A DNA stretch of 64,000 nt from assembly GCF_047249845.1 (NCBI RefSeq), contig NZ_JBKTWO010000008.1, forward strand, positions 1 through 64,000, written 5' to 3'. Below are positions 10,025-18,523 of the stretch, in pieces (within the stretch, counting starts at the first letter, position 1; every line of letters starts with the position of its first letter). A program made the translations under genes and the position numbers. Under the pieces are notes generated by a model. It searched no databases, was not told where the DNA came from, and worked only from the letters and a program-made list of their open reading frames with translations. This DNA comes from Thomasclavelia sp047249845. GTDB lineage: Bacteria > Bacillota_I > Bacilli_A > Erysipelotrichales > Coprobacillaceae.

Positions 10025-12223
10025 CTAATCTTTATAAATATATGTGTTTTTCCCATCTTTTTTAGCTCGATATAATCGTTTATCGGCACATTCAAATAAC
10101 TGATGATAATTTTTCCCATCCCTTGGATACATGGCAACTCCAATACTACAATGTATATTATAAGTATCATTTTTTGTTAGATTAATATTTGATATAGCAG
10201 ATAATAATTTATTACACTTTTCTTCAATTTGTTCATTGGTAAATTGATTAGAATTTTTCATAAAGACAACAAATTCATCGCCACCAATTCGACCAATAAT
10301 ATCTTTTTCTCTAAAACATGATTTTAAAGCAAATGAAAATTTTGTTAGTGCTTCATCCCCACAAGCATGACCTAAAGTATCATTAATTAATTTAAAATTA
10401 TCAATATCAACTACAAACATGATACACCATTGACTTGAATTACTTTCTAATTCCTGAATAATTAGACTTTCTAAAGTAGTACGATTATATATATTTGTCA
10501 GACCATCTTTTTGAGCACGTTCTAATAGTTGCAGAGATTTCTGCTTCTCTTGAGAAATATCAGAAATACTCCCAACTATACGTAATAAATAACCTTGTTT
10601 ATTCAATATTGCTTTAGCATAGATTTTAACCCATATTTTTTCGCCATCTGATTTAGGCAAAATACATTCAATTTGATCACTTTCTACTGTACCTGCCACC
10701 ATTGCTTCAATTAGTGGAATATAAGAATTATCCTGATGTTCAAAAAGTTGATTAGTCAAAACAAGAAAGTTATCTAATTGGCTAGGATATCCATATTTAC
10801 TTGTCCACAAATCAGAAAAAGTGATTTGATCAGTATATGTATTCCATTCAAATATAACAGATTCTGTTTCTTTAAGAATCATCTGATAACGTTCTTCACT
10901 AATCGTTAGTTTTTCTTGTATCATTTTTAATTCTGTAATATCTAGAACTTCTACATAATACATATATTTGCTATCTTCTTGTATTATTTGACGCTGATCA
11001 TAAATCCATTGAATTTTATTTTGCTTATTTTTAATACGATATGTATTTGATATAACTGTATTCGGTTTCAAATTTTGTAAGGATGCTTGAAAAGTTATAT
11101 AATCATCCTTAAAAATAAGAGTTTCTATATCTGTTTTTATCAAAGAGATAATTTCTTCCTTTGTATACCCCGCCAATAATCGTTCATCTTTTTTAAAGAA
11201 AATAATAGATTCAAGTTTTGATATCTCATGTCTATAACTTGATCCCGGCGTATTGGAAATAATTGCATTCATTTGTTTATTCATCTTTTTAGCAATACGT
11301 GTCCCTTGATACTGTAAATAGAAAAAATATATACCTGTTACTAAAATTATAATACTTATTTTTATAGCAAGAAGAATTGTATGTTGAAGATTATTTCCCA
11401 TTTCCTCTTTAACAACAACTTGCGGAAGAACAGTCAACATAAACCAGTCAGTATTTTCAATAGGAGAATAATATGCATAACGTGTCATTCCATCTAATTG
11501 AAAGACAATACTGCCTTTTTTTCTATGATTAAGATCATCTTTCATATTTTTTATGATCTTTGATTTGTTATTTGATTTTTCTAGCACATCAAAGAAATTA
11601 CTTTGACTATTATCATTTGCTAATAAATTTATACCATTACTCTGCAATAAATAAGAAGATACCTTTCCAGATAAAAATGACAATTCAAAATATTCATTTA
11701 ATTCTTTAATATTTAATGTTGCCCGAAGAACTCCAGCAAAATTATTATTTTGATAAACTGGAACACTCATAATAACTACTTCTGTTTGATCTACCATGCT
11801 TTTCATCATGTTAGAAATATAGCTATTACCTTTTTTTGCCTCTATATAATATTCTCTCATTGATGAATCATGTTGAAAGTGGTCACTCGTATAAGAAATT
11901 CCTTCTGCATTTGTAACTGCAATTCGTGTAAACATCTCTGTATATAATAACGGTTCTAATTTTTCAAACGACTCATCACTAGTAATATCATCTTCATTTG
12001 AAATTAAAGAGGCATAAGCCTGAAGGATATAAATTTGATTTTTTAATTTTTCAGAAACAGCTACATTAGTTTGTAAATTATTTTCTTCAGTTATAGACTT
12101 TAAATTCTCTTCAATTCTACTTTTATTTTTAAAACTATAATCATAAAAAGAAAAATACAGTAATAATGCCATGATAAGTAAAAACATAATCTTTACATAA
12201 TTATTATTTAAAACTCTTTTCAT
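10025..12223 (-). CDS. Membrane diguanylate cyclase: dCACHE sensor, two PAS, GGDEF
   Basis: A 732-residue protein. The ATG at 12223 is preceded by AGGTG at a good distance; a GTG three codons upstream overlaps that site. An N-terminal membrane segment (about 10-27) is followed by an extracellular dCACHE-like region (30-275), a second membrane segment (about 280-300), two PAS domains (about 320-435 and 440-560), and a GGDEF domain (570-730). The active loop is RIGGDEF, and REKD eight residues upstream is an intact inhibitory I-site. DGLTNIYNR starts the domain. It should convert 2 GTP to c-di-GMP under control of an external small-molecule signal and a PAS signal. The fibre locus begins 340 nt upstream in the same orientation, separated by a terminator. 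Activity is inferred from motifs. Confidence 0.93.
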   Translation of the reverse strand: MKRVLNNNYVKIMFLLIMALLLYFSFYDYSFKNKSRIEENLKSITEENNLQTNVAVSEKLKNQIYILQAYASLISNEDDITSDESFEKLEPLLYTEMFTRIAVTNAEGISYTSDHFQHDSSMREYYIEAKKGNSYISNMMKSMVDQTEVVIMSVPVYQNNNFAGVLRATLNIKELNEYFELSFLSGKVSSYLLQSNGINLLANDNSQSNFFDVLEKSNNKSKIIKNMKDDLNHRKKGSIVFQLDGMTRYAYYSPIENTDWFMLTVLPQVVVKEEMGNNLQHTILLAIKISIIILVTGIYFFYLQYQGTRIAKKMNKQMNAIISNTPGSSYRHEISKLESIIFFKKDERLLAGYTKEEIISLIKTDIETLIFKDDYITFQASLQNLKPNTVISNTYRIKNKQNKIQWIYDQRQIIQEDSKYMYYVEVLDITELKMIQEKLTISEERYQMILKETESVIFEWNTYTDQITFSDLWTSKYGYPSQLDNFLVLTNQLFEHQDNSYIPLIEAMVAGTVESDQIECILPKSDGEKIWVKIYAKAILNKQGYLLRIVGSISDISQEKQKSLQLLERAQKDGLTNIYNRTTLESLIIQELESNSSQWCIMFVVDIDNFKLINDTLGHACGDEALTKFSFALKSCFREKDIIGRIGGDEFVVFMKNSNQFTNEQIEEKCNKLLSAISNINLTKNDTYNIHCSIGVAMYPRDGKNYHQLFECADKRLYRAKKDGKNTYIYKD

Positions 12224-12433
12224 GTTAAACACCTACTTTGAACTTATTGTATCACATAATCATCATATAAGAAAAGATAACTAATTTTATAAAAACTCTT
12301 ATTACTAATAATTGACTTAACTAATATATTATAATCCTTATTCTACCATAAATTAAATTTAATAAAACTAGATAGTTTTATATCTTATATTATCTATCTT
12401 ACAATCTCTAAAAGTATAAATATAATATATAAA

Positions 12434-12462
12434 AAGAACAAAATAAATTTTGTCCTTATTTA
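12434..12462. terminator. Short hairpin in the 12.2-12.56 kb gap
   Basis: AAGAACAAAAT and ATTTTGTCCTT pair over 11 bases with one mismatch, flanked by A and T runs. Strand and role are unclear. Apart from this and the hairpin at 12517, the 12224-12562 gap holds only AT-rich sequence. Confidence 0.35.
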
Positions 12463-12516
12463 TATATTTTATAGCTTTTTAATACCCTTGATATTACCCT
12501 ATAAAGCAAATAATTG

Positions 12517-12547
12517 AAAAAACGAGCTGAGTGAGGGGACAGCTCGT
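12517..12547 (-). terminator. Terminator ending the 14.8-12.5 kb fibre operon
   Basis: ACGAGCT at 12522-12528 pairs with AGCTCGT at 12541-12547. On the minus strand the stem is followed by a T run. It lies 16 nt after the stop at 12563. Confidence 0.8.
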
Positions 12548-12562
12548 CTTTTCCATATTTAA

Positions 12563-13276
12563 CTATTTTTCTACAATTGTTGCATAATTTTCAACCATAA
12601 AATCAATTACTGGGTTAGTTCCCCAAGTTTTAATAGCTGATGCTGTTGCTTGAATAGTATTTGCAGTAACTGTTAGTTTATAGTTAGCATCATCATATCC
12701 GTATTTACCGCTTTCAGTAGTTGTGGTAGTAACCTTTTCTCCATTTTCATCAGTTGTTACAATGGTATGAACCTTCTTTGTAGTTACATCTAATAATGGA
12801 TTTAATTGGACGTTATCCAATAATAACGCTGAAGTTTTACCTTCTTCAATTACTCCCATGTAATAATAATTATCTTGATATAATATCCACTTACCTTTTT
12901 GTTCACTTAAATCCATATTAGCAGAATATTCAACCACATTTGGTAAAGCTAATAATGCTGCTCTTTGATTTACACCTTTATCATCAACAAATATATTAGA
13001 TAAAGTTTTATTCTCTCTTGTCCATAATTCGGTTAATGTAGCTTTTACGACAACATCTACATTACCATTATTTTTTACTGTTACATCTTTATTAACCTCA
13101 ACCCCTGGTAACCAATCATCTGGTGGGGTAAACTCTTCTTCTATCGTGGTATCATATTTTGCTGTTTTAAACTCATTTGTTTTAGTTATTTCTTGACTAA
13201 AATAAGCCAATGATCCAACAACTCCAAGTGTCAATACTAATATCATAATTCCGCCTAAACTCTTTTTATTTTTCAT
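12563..13276 (-). CDS. BsaA/TasA-like SipW-dependent fibre protein 1
   Basis: A 237-residue exported protein of the TasA/camelysin/BsaA group. The ATG at 13276 (MKNKKSLGG) has AGGAAG upstream; the longer frame to 13312 would start inside the preceding gene. The SipW-type signal peptide ends around SLAYFS. Family pattern: PGVEVNKDVTVKNNGNVDVVVKA followed by LTELW, then WILYQDNYYYMG, and near the end YKLTVTANTIQA. In TasA and BsaA these domains polymerise into extracellular matrix fibres by beta-strand exchange. It is last in a three-gene operon driven by the box at 14879. It is most like its upstream neighbour (shared EEFTPPDDW / EEFVPPDKW), which suggests tandem duplication. Confidence 0.85.
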   Translation of the reverse strand: MKNKKSLGGIMILVLTLGVVGSLAYFSQEITKTNEFKTAKYDTTIEEEFTPPDDWLPGVEVNKDVTVKNNGNVDVVVKATLTELWTRENKTLSNIFVDDKGVNQRAALLALPNVVEYSANMDLSEQKGKWILYQDNYYYMGVIEEGKTSALLLDNVQLNPLLDVTTKKVHTIVTTDENGEKVTTTTTESGKYGYDDANYKLTVTANTIQATASAIKTWGTNPVIDFMVENYATIVEK

Positions 13277-13295
13277 ATTTTCTTTCTTCCTTTCA

Positions 13296-14063
13296 TCATT
13301 TAATTGTTGCAAAATTATTTGCTACAAAAGTTGCTAATAAATTATTTCCAAAAGTATCTAAGATTGCATCTTTTGAAGCTTGAACTGTTTGTGCCTCAAT
13401 ACAAAGAGTATAATTAGCTCGATCATAACCATATTTGCCATAAGTATAATTTTTAGTTACTGTCTTCTGACCTAATTCATTTGCTTGAACTACAGTATGA
13501 CTACCACTAATAACAACATCTAACAACGGATTCATTACTATACTCTCTAATAATCCATTAGAGGACATATTACTAGCTATCGTTCCTAAATAATAATAGT
13601 AATCATCGTAATAAATCCATTTGTTTTTATATGCACCTAAATTATCTTTTATATCTTCATAATCATAAACAGTATCAATTGCAAAGTTTTTAATTACTGC
13701 ATCATGTTTCACACCATCTTCTGCTATAAACGTATTTTCTAAAACAGATCCTTTAGCACTTAATATCTTATCAGGATTATTTGGATCCAAAATATCTTCA
13801 CTTCTCTGCCACAATTCTGTCAATTTTGCTCGAACAACAACATCAACATTTCCTGAATTTTTTACCATTACCTTCTTTGTTATCTCTACTCCTGGAGACC
13901 ATTTATCAGGAGGAACAAATTCTTCATCAATCACAGTATCATATTTTCCCGTACTTAGTTTATTTTCTATGATTGAATCTTTTGAAAAATAAGCTATAGT
14001 ACTTAAAACAAGCACAACTGAAAGCAATGAGGTAATAGCAAATAAGTTTTTTCTGTTTTTCAT
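13296..14063 (-). CDS. BsaA/TasA-like SipW-dependent fibre protein 2
   Basis: 255 residues from the ATG at 14063; a GTG at 14072 is also possible because AGGTGA and GAGG lie close together. The signal peptide ends near TIAYFSKD. The first beta core has PGVEITKKVMVKNSGNVDVVVRA followed by KLTELW. A longer insert (LDPNNPDKILSAKGSVLENT) follows, then KWIYYDDYYYYLG and the terminal YTLCIEAQTVQAS. It is the middle gene of a three-gene operon: 19 nt to the stop-proximal neighbour downstream and 19 nt from the gene upstream. By family it is an exported matrix or pilin-like subunit processed by a SipW peptidase encoded in the same locus. The exact polymer role is not shown. Confidence 0.85.
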   Translation of the reverse strand: MKNRKNLFAITSLLSVVLVLSTIAYFSKDSIIENKLSTGKYDTVIDEEFVPPDKWSPGVEITKKVMVKNSGNVDVVVRAKLTELWQRSEDILDPNNPDKILSAKGSVLENTFIAEDGVKHDAVIKNFAIDTVYDYEDIKDNLGAYKNKWIYYDDYYYYLGTIASNMSSNGLLESIVMNPLLDVVISGSHTVVQANELGQKTVTKNYTYGKYGYDRANYTLCIEAQTVQASKDAILDTFGNNLLATFVANNFATIK

Positions 14064-14082
14064 TTTCCTCACTCACCTTTCA

Positions 14083-14805
14083 TTACTCAATTCTGGCATA
14101 TGTATCTGGCACTGTTGTTTCAAAATTAGTATCAGTTAAAGCCCCTTTATTAGCTTGATATATTTGAATTGTAATCGTTAAAGTATAATTTGCTGAAGCA
14201 TACTTACCTGTCCCAGTCACTACGGTCTTATTATAAGTAGAGTTATCAGGAATGCCATTTTTTGGGGCAACTACCCAACCCGTTGCAGGATTATCTGTAA
14301 TTTCAGTTGGCTCAGTAATCATTGTAGAATAATATATTACAGTTGTTTTATTTTCAGCAAAATCCACATCACTACTCAATGTAATTGATTTCAAGAATTT
14401 GTCACCAGCTTTTGTTCCTGCTTTAATAATTTGATCATAATAATAAAAACCATCTTCATCATTATAAATCCAATTATCACCATATTCTTTTTCTACAACA
14501 CTGTTACTTGAATCACTACTCGTAATAGTGATATCACCATCTCTAGTTACCCAGGTTTCACTCCATTTAGCTCGTGCAACAATATCACCTGTCCCAGTAT
14601 TTTCAATGCCTACTTCTTTAGTAACTTTATCACCTGGTTTCCAATCATATTTAGGAGTAAACTTTTCTATAACCTCTGATTGAAATTTACTAGTTTCTAA
14701 CTTGTTTGTTACATCAAGGGTCTCATTATAATAAGCAATTGCCCCACCAACTATTAAAATAGTTGATAATGATATTATTGCTATTAAACTTTTTTTATTT
14801 TTCAT
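14083..14805 (-). CDS. BsaA/TasA-like SipW-dependent fibre protein 3
   Basis: 240 residues; the ATG at 14805 has AAGGGG upstream. The signal peptide MKNKKSLIAIISLSTILIVG leads to GAIAYYN. The conserved core is KPGDKVTKEVGIENTGTGDIVARAKW, split here as KPGDKVTKEV and NTGTGDIVARAKWSETW. Next come NWIYNDEDGFYYYDQII and a terminal YTLTITIQIYQANKGA. Its W-x-PGD plus RAKW-x-E-x-W pattern is shared with the gene at 15761. It is first in the three-gene operon, 74 nt downstream of the AACC-box promoter at 14879-14908, which suggests activation by the BTAD regulator at 24264-25460. The product is probably a secreted matrix fibre subunit. Confidence 0.86.
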   Translation of the reverse strand: MKNKKSLIAIISLSTILIVGGAIAYYNETLDVTNKLETSKFQSEVIEKFTPKYDWKPGDKVTKEVGIENTGTGDIVARAKWSETWVTRDGDITITSSDSSNSVVEKEYGDNWIYNDEDGFYYYDQIIKAGTKAGDKFLKSITLSSDVDFAENKTTVIYYSTMITEPTEITDNPATGWVVAPKNGIPDNSTYNKTVVTGTGKYASANYTLTITIQIYQANKGALTDTNFETTVPDTYARIE

Positions 14806-14878
14806 CTCTTTACACCCCTTTCTATGAATTTTATTTAATTAATAAGTAAACTATATATATCTTTGATATTACACCATT

Positions 14879-14908
14879 ATTATAAATATACTTGGTTTGC
14901 TTACGGTT
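14879..14908 (-). promoter_or_regulatory. AACC direct-repeat promoter box A
   Basis: On the minus strand: AACC (14908-14905), 7 nt, AACC (14897-14894), 9 nt, TATAAT (14884-14879). AATAT precedes the first repeat. The 11-nt repeat period and the position in place of a -35 element match the arrangement used by SARP/BTAD activators. It drives the gene at 14805. Confidence 0.75.
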
Positions 14909-14950
14909 ATATTTTTATATCTTAATTGATAAAGATATATCTAAATCAAT

Positions 14951-14979
14951 AAAACACCCTAGTATATTACCAGAGTGTT
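14951..14979 (-). terminator. Terminator after the 15.76-kb fibre gene
   Basis: AACACCCT at 14953-14960 and AGAGTGTT at 14972-14979 form a stem with one mismatch. TTTTATTG follows on the minus strand. It lies 9 nt after the stop at 14988. Confidence 0.6.
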
Positions 14980-14987
14980 ATCATTAA

Positions 14988-15761
14988 CTAATTATTTGCA
15001 GATGATAATCCATTTAAGAATGCTTTAACAGTTGCATTAGTATTGTCAGTAATCCAAGATTGTACTGCCTCTTTATTAGCTTGAGATACTTGTGCTGTAA
15101 TTGTTAATGTATATTCTGCATGATCATAGAAACCATTAGATTTAACTTCAGCACGTTTAAATGTTGCTTTAATTGGATTTGATTCATCATCTAAAACATT
15201 AAATTCGGCTTCTGATATTTTAACCCATTGAGTTTCTGGATTAGTTCCAATATCTGTCTTAGCTGGTTCTGTTGCTGCTTTTGTATAATACCAATTCTTC
15301 ACTGTTTCACCAACTACATCTTTACCATCTTGAAGGGTAATTGATGATAAGAAATTTTCTGTAAATTCATTAACTCCGATTATCTTATTATAATAAGCCC
15401 AACCGTCATCACCATTAATCCAATTAGCATGCATTCCTGTCTTTGTTACTACACTTTCACCTGCTGTATCTGGATAAGCTGCATTAGCTATTTCTACACC
15501 GTTACGTGTCCACGATTCTTCCCATTTAGCTCGTGCAACTAATGGATAATCACCAGTATTATCTACACGTACTTCTTTGGTAACTGTTGCTCCCGGATTA
15601 AATTCCTTTGGTGTAAATTTTTCTACAATATCGGAATCAAAACCTTTAGTTTTAAGTTTATTGTCTACGGTATGAGTTTGGCTAAAATAAGCTAAAGTTC
15701 CGACAACAACCAAGGCTCCTGTTAATACAATTGATGCTACCACACTTTTTTTGTTTTTCAT
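14988..15761 (-). CDS. BsaA/TasA-like SipW-dependent fibre protein 4, likely major subunit
   Basis: 257 residues; the ATG at 15761 has GGAGTGG upstream. The signal peptide MKNKKSVVASIVLTGALVVV ends at GTLAYFSQ. Core: NPGATVTKEVRVDNTGDYPL followed by VARAKWEESW, then WAYYNKIIG and a terminal YTLTITAQVSQANKEA. Alone in its operon, it has two consecutive AACC-box promoters (15892-15921 and 15800-15829) and its own terminator. That would suit the most highly expressed subunit, so I infer a major fibre protein. It resembles BsaA, the SipW-dependent biofilm pilin described in Clostridium perfringens. Alternative: one of several interchangeable matrix proteins. Confidence 0.88.
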   Translation of the reverse strand: MKNKKSVVASIVLTGALVVVGTLAYFSQTHTVDNKLKTKGFDSDIVEKFTPKEFNPGATVTKEVRVDNTGDYPLVARAKWEESWTRNGVEIANAAYPDTAGESVVTKTGMHANWINGDDGWAYYNKIIGVNEFTENFLSSITLQDGKDVVGETVKNWYYTKAATEPAKTDIGTNPETQWVKISEAEFNVLDDESNPIKATFKRAEVKSNGFYDHAEYTLTITAQVSQANKEAVQSWITDNTNATVKAFLNGLSSANN

Positions 15762-15799
15762 GTTCTTCCACTCCTTTACATTTTCTACTTTACATGTTT

Positions 15800-15829
15800 A
15801 TCATAACAAATGATGGTTTGCTTATGGTT
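15800..15829 (-). promoter_or_regulatory. AACC direct-repeat promoter box B2 (proximal)
   Basis: Minus strand: AACC (15829-15826), 7 nt, AACC (15818-15815), 9 nt, TATGAT (15805-15800). Geometry is the same as boxes A, B1 and C. It drives the gene at 15761 with a leader of about 35 nt. Confidence 0.75.
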
Positions 15830-15891
15830 ATATTTCTATTTTTTAACTTTATAGTTTATCATTAGAAATAACCATATACTTTATACTCATT

Positions 15892-15921
15892 AATATATTC
15901 TTTTATGGTTTGTTTATGGTT
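15892..15921 (-). promoter_or_regulatory. AACC direct-repeat promoter box B1 (distal)
   Basis: Minus strand: AACC (15921-15918), 7 nt, AACC (15910-15907), 9 nt, TATATT (15897-15892). From AAATAT through the second AACC it differs from box B2 at a single base. It is a second promoter 92 nt upstream of B2. Confidence 0.7.
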
Positions 15922-15950
15922 ATATTTCTTAAATACAGATGAAGATATAT

Positions 15951-15988
15951 AAAAAGACAATACATCAAACTGACGTACTGTCTTTTTT
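15951..15988 (-). terminator. Terminator of the 24.1-16.0 kb fibre operon
   Basis: AAAAAGACA.TAC at 15951-15963 pairs with GTA.TGTCTTTTT at 15975-15987, 13 bp with one mismatch, with U-rich flanks. It lies 42 nt after the stop at 16030 and before box B1. Confidence 0.75.
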
Positions 15989-16029
15989 AGAACTAACTAT
16001 TTGTCTATAAATCACCTATAACTATATAT

Positions 16030-16671
16030 TTAATCAATAGAGACTAATTGCTCGTTTTCAACTCTAATTGAATCCCAGCTTTGTGTGGCAATAGCGTTTT
16101 CACCATCATCTGCTTGGACTCCATTTGCTGTAATAATAATTTTAGATTTAAGATTTGCATATGACATCATTTCTTCATGTGAATCAAAATTATTTTCAAT
16201 GATAAAAGATTTAAATAAATTAACAGTCTCGTTAGCTTTTAATGGTTTCCTTAAATAGTAGTATGCTTTTCCTTCCTCCTCAGCAGCTTTATAAATCCAC
16301 TTATCTCGATCAATTTCCCGAATCACAATCTTATCAGGATCTCTATCCTTTAAAATCACACCATTTTCATCCATCCATACCTTTTCAACTGTCACTCTAA
16401 TAAATGCATTTAGCTCCTCATTATTTTTTAAATCTACAATTTTTGATTTTTCCTGACCAATTACTACTGGTTCATTATAATTAATTCCATCCTCACTCAC
16501 AGTGGCATTTGAATCAGTTGAACTTTCTATAACATCTATTCCAAATTCACCAATTCTAATCCGGTTCCTTGTTGTATCACTATCAGTAAACCATGCCAGT
16601 GTGGAAGATACAGCAAAAATACAACCAAATAAAACAATTAAACTAATTACTGTTCTTTTCTTTTTACTCAT
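16030..16671 (-). CDS. BsaA/TasA-like exported protein 5
   Basis: 213 residues, starting MSKKKRTVISLIVLFGCIFA with a SipW-type signal ending around TLAWFTDSD. The pattern is more divergent: EPVVIGQEKSKIVDLKNN, then AFIRVTVEKVW, DKWIYKA.., YYYLRKPLKANET, and ANGVQADDGENAIATQSW near the end. The closest relative here is the protein at 24111, which shares RVTVEKVWMDENG / RITVTKYWEDEEG and an Asn/Asp-rich beta core. It is last in the long operon and follows the second SipW gene by 20 nt. Probably a minor or capping fibre subunit exported through SipW. That role is inferred from position. Confidence 0.82.
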   Translation of the reverse strand: MSKKKRTVISLIVLFGCIFAVSSTLAWFTDSDTTRNRIRIGEFGIDVIESSTDSNATVSEDGINYNEPVVIGQEKSKIVDLKNNEELNAFIRVTVEKVWMDENGVILKDRDPDKIVIREIDRDKWIYKAAEEEGKAYYYLRKPLKANETVNLFKSFIIENNFDSHEEMMSYANLKSKIIITANGVQADDGENAIATQSWDSIRVENEQLVSID

Positions 16672-16691
16672 CTTGCTACACTCCTATCTAT

Positions 16692-17195
16692 TTAGACTGT
16701 CACTTCTTCTTTTGGTTGTTTTTCATCTACTATGAGATTACTTAAAATAATATTTAATAATAATATTCCACCAATTACTGCAACCGCAATATATTTTACC
16801 GACGATGCAAAGACTGAGCCAATAACTGGTAAATAAATTTCTAATGCTTTACCAGCTACATTTTTATATTCAACAGGATCAGCATCATTAGTTGGATTGG
16901 CATCCCCTTTAGTTACAAAAGTCTGTGAAATTTCATTTTTAACAACCACTCGATGTGTTACTAAAGTATCACTATCAATATAGAAAGTAATAGCATCATT
17001 TTTATCAATATCTTCAAAAGAAGCTGTCTTATAATAAATCAAGCTACCAACTGGATAGGCAGGTTCCATACTTCCCGATAATACTACCACTGGTTTATAA
17101 CCAATAATCATAGGAGCAAGAATTAACACCAATACGATTATCACTATATAACATAAAATCGATAAATAACTGATAATTTTCTTTAATATCTTCAT
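16692..17195 (-). CDS. sipW: SipW-type signal peptidase I (second copy)
   Basis: A 167-residue ER/archaeal-type signal peptidase (S26B). There is one N-terminal membrane segment (7-30), then the catalytic Ser in LSGSMEPAYPVG, and THRVV carrying the His that replaces Lys in this subtype. TKGDANPTNDADPV is the conserved box, and a C-terminal membrane segment (about 130-155) follows. In Bacillus SipW is needed to process TasA and TapA; here it should process the BsaA-like proteins around it. A paralogue at 21452-21934 has the same layout, so the locus carries two dedicated peptidases. The spacing to both neighbours is about 20 nt, so all are in one operon. Confidence 0.93.
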   Translation of the reverse strand: MKILKKIISYLSILCYIVIIVLVLILAPMIIGYKPVVVLSGSMEPAYPVGSLIYYKTASFEDIDKNDAITFYIDSDTLVTHRVVVKNEISQTFVTKGDANPTNDADPVEYKNVAGKALEIYLPVIGSVFASSVKYIAVAVIGGILLLNIILSNLIVDEKQPKEEVTV

Positions 17196-17212
17196 AAATC
17201 TTGTCTCCTCGT

Positions 17213-17848
17213 TTAATTACTAACATCATCTACACTATCATCAATGACATAATCTGACCAAATAACATTTTCACCTAAAATTTTTATTGACTTCCCAAAA
17301 CTTATCTGTGCAGCTTTATTACTTACCATACAAGCATCAAGTTCAAAAATAATATTATAAATTAAAGCTGAATAATCAAATTCATGATCATCATTAGAAA
17401 CTTCATCCAATAAAGTTAATTTATTTAAAATTATACTAGTCGCTGTACCAACTTTTAAAACTTTTGTGTAATAAAAATAACCATCTTTTCCATCTATCCA
17501 CTCATTTTTCCAAGCCTCTGTCCATTCCTTTAATACCAACTCCGGATTGCCATCAACTCTTTTGTCATTTAAATCTACCCAACTATCACTATACTTTACT
17601 CGAATTAATGCATCAATTTTACCGCTATTGGAAAACTTTACTTGTTTATTAACCTTTTCACCAGGTAAGAACGTTGTTCCCTGTGAAAATTTCTCAATTA
17701 ACTCTACTTCTGGTTCATTAGTTGACAACTTATTACTAATGCTAACAACATTATTATAATAAGCTAATGTAATTCCAATTGTAACAACTAAACATATTGA
17801 GACAAAGATCAAAGCTAATTTAGTTCGATTATTCTTTTTATATTTCAC
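17213..17848 (-). CDS. BsaA/TasA-like exported protein 6
   Basis: 211 residues from a GTG at 17848. I chose this start because GGAGGTGA lies 7 nt before it, inside the gap after the preceding stop at 17866. The longer in-frame starts (17869, 17875) sit on or before that site. The signal segment is KYKKNNRTKLALIFVSICLV followed by TLAYYNN. Core: LPGEKVNKQVKFSNSGKIDAL followed by IRVKYSDSW; later EWIDGKDGYFYYTKVLKVG. It is close to the gene upstream (shared WTDAWKNEWIDGNDGWFYYKK-type block), so the pair is a likely duplication. It lies between a TasA-like gene and SipW in the long operon. Probably a fibre or accessory subunit. Confidence 0.83.
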   Translation of the reverse strand: MKYKKNNRTKLALIFVSICLVVTIGITLAYYNNVVSISNKLSTNEPEVELIEKFSQGTTFLPGEKVNKQVKFSNSGKIDALIRVKYSDSWVDLNDKRVDGNPELVLKEWTEAWKNEWIDGKDGYFYYTKVLKVGTATSIILNKLTLLDEVSNDDHEFDYSALIYNIIFELDACMVSNKAAQISFGKSIKILGENVIWSDYVIDDSVDDVSN

Positions 17849-17865
17849 TTCATCTTCACCTCCAC

Positions 17866-18501
17866 TCATTTCCAAGTAATATTACCATTATCATCAATAT
17901 CTACAAATTCAATTCCAAAATTAGCTTTAACAGAACGCCTATTAACATCAATATCTTTACTATATTGAACTGCTTCACTAAAAAATTTCAAGCTATAACT
18001 TGCATTACCATAAATATCTGTCAAATTTCCTAAATTAGAACTATCAAATTCTAAACTTGTTAATATTTTAGAACATAAATTATTTGGTTGAAGAATTTTT
18101 TTATAATAAAACCAGCCATCATTTCCATCTATCCACTCATTTTTCCAAGCATCAGTCCAATTTTTTTTAACTATTTCCTGACCATTTACTATACTAGATA
18201 AAACCTGATTATTAGTATTCCTCCATAATTCCACATATGAAACTCTAATAAAGATAGGAGCTGTTCCAATATTTTTAAATTGAACCTTTTTATCTACTGG
18301 TTGATACCAATCTACCGTTGTCTGTTCATCAAATTCTTCAATCACTTCTACATCAATAGTTGGGGTATTGATTTTATTAGTAACAGATGCACTTAGCTTT
18401 GACCATGCATAGACACTGCCTATAGCAGTGATGCAAATCATCACTGTTATCATTAACAATATTTGTGATCTATTTATTTTAATTATATTTAAATATTTCA
18501 T
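17866..18501 (-). CDS. BsaA/TasA-like exported protein 7
   Basis: 211 residues; the ATG at 18501 has GAGGGATG upstream. An N-terminal hydrophobic segment (about 14-32) ends at GSVYAWSKLS, a SipW-type site. The core is YQPVDKKVQFKNIGTAPIFI followed by RVSYVELW, then WTDAWKNEWIDGNDGWFYYK and KILQPNNL. The C-terminal beta strands end ..VKANFGIEFVDID. It starts 22 nt after the large vWA protein and precedes its paralogue at 17848. It belongs to the TasA/camelysin fold group. Position next to the adhesin-like protein suggests a linker or minor pilin, which is inference only. Confidence 0.83.
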   Translation of the reverse strand: MKYLNIIKINRSQILLMITVMICITAIGSVYAWSKLSASVTNKINTPTIDVEVIEEFDEQTTVDWYQPVDKKVQFKNIGTAPIFIRVSYVELWRNTNNQVLSSIVNGQEIVKKNWTDAWKNEWIDGNDGWFYYKKILQPNNLCSKILTSLEFDSSNLGNLTDIYGNASYSLKFFSEAVQYSKDIDVNRRSVKANFGIEFVDIDDNGNITWK

Positions 18502-18523
18502 GCGTCATCCCTCACTTTCTTTA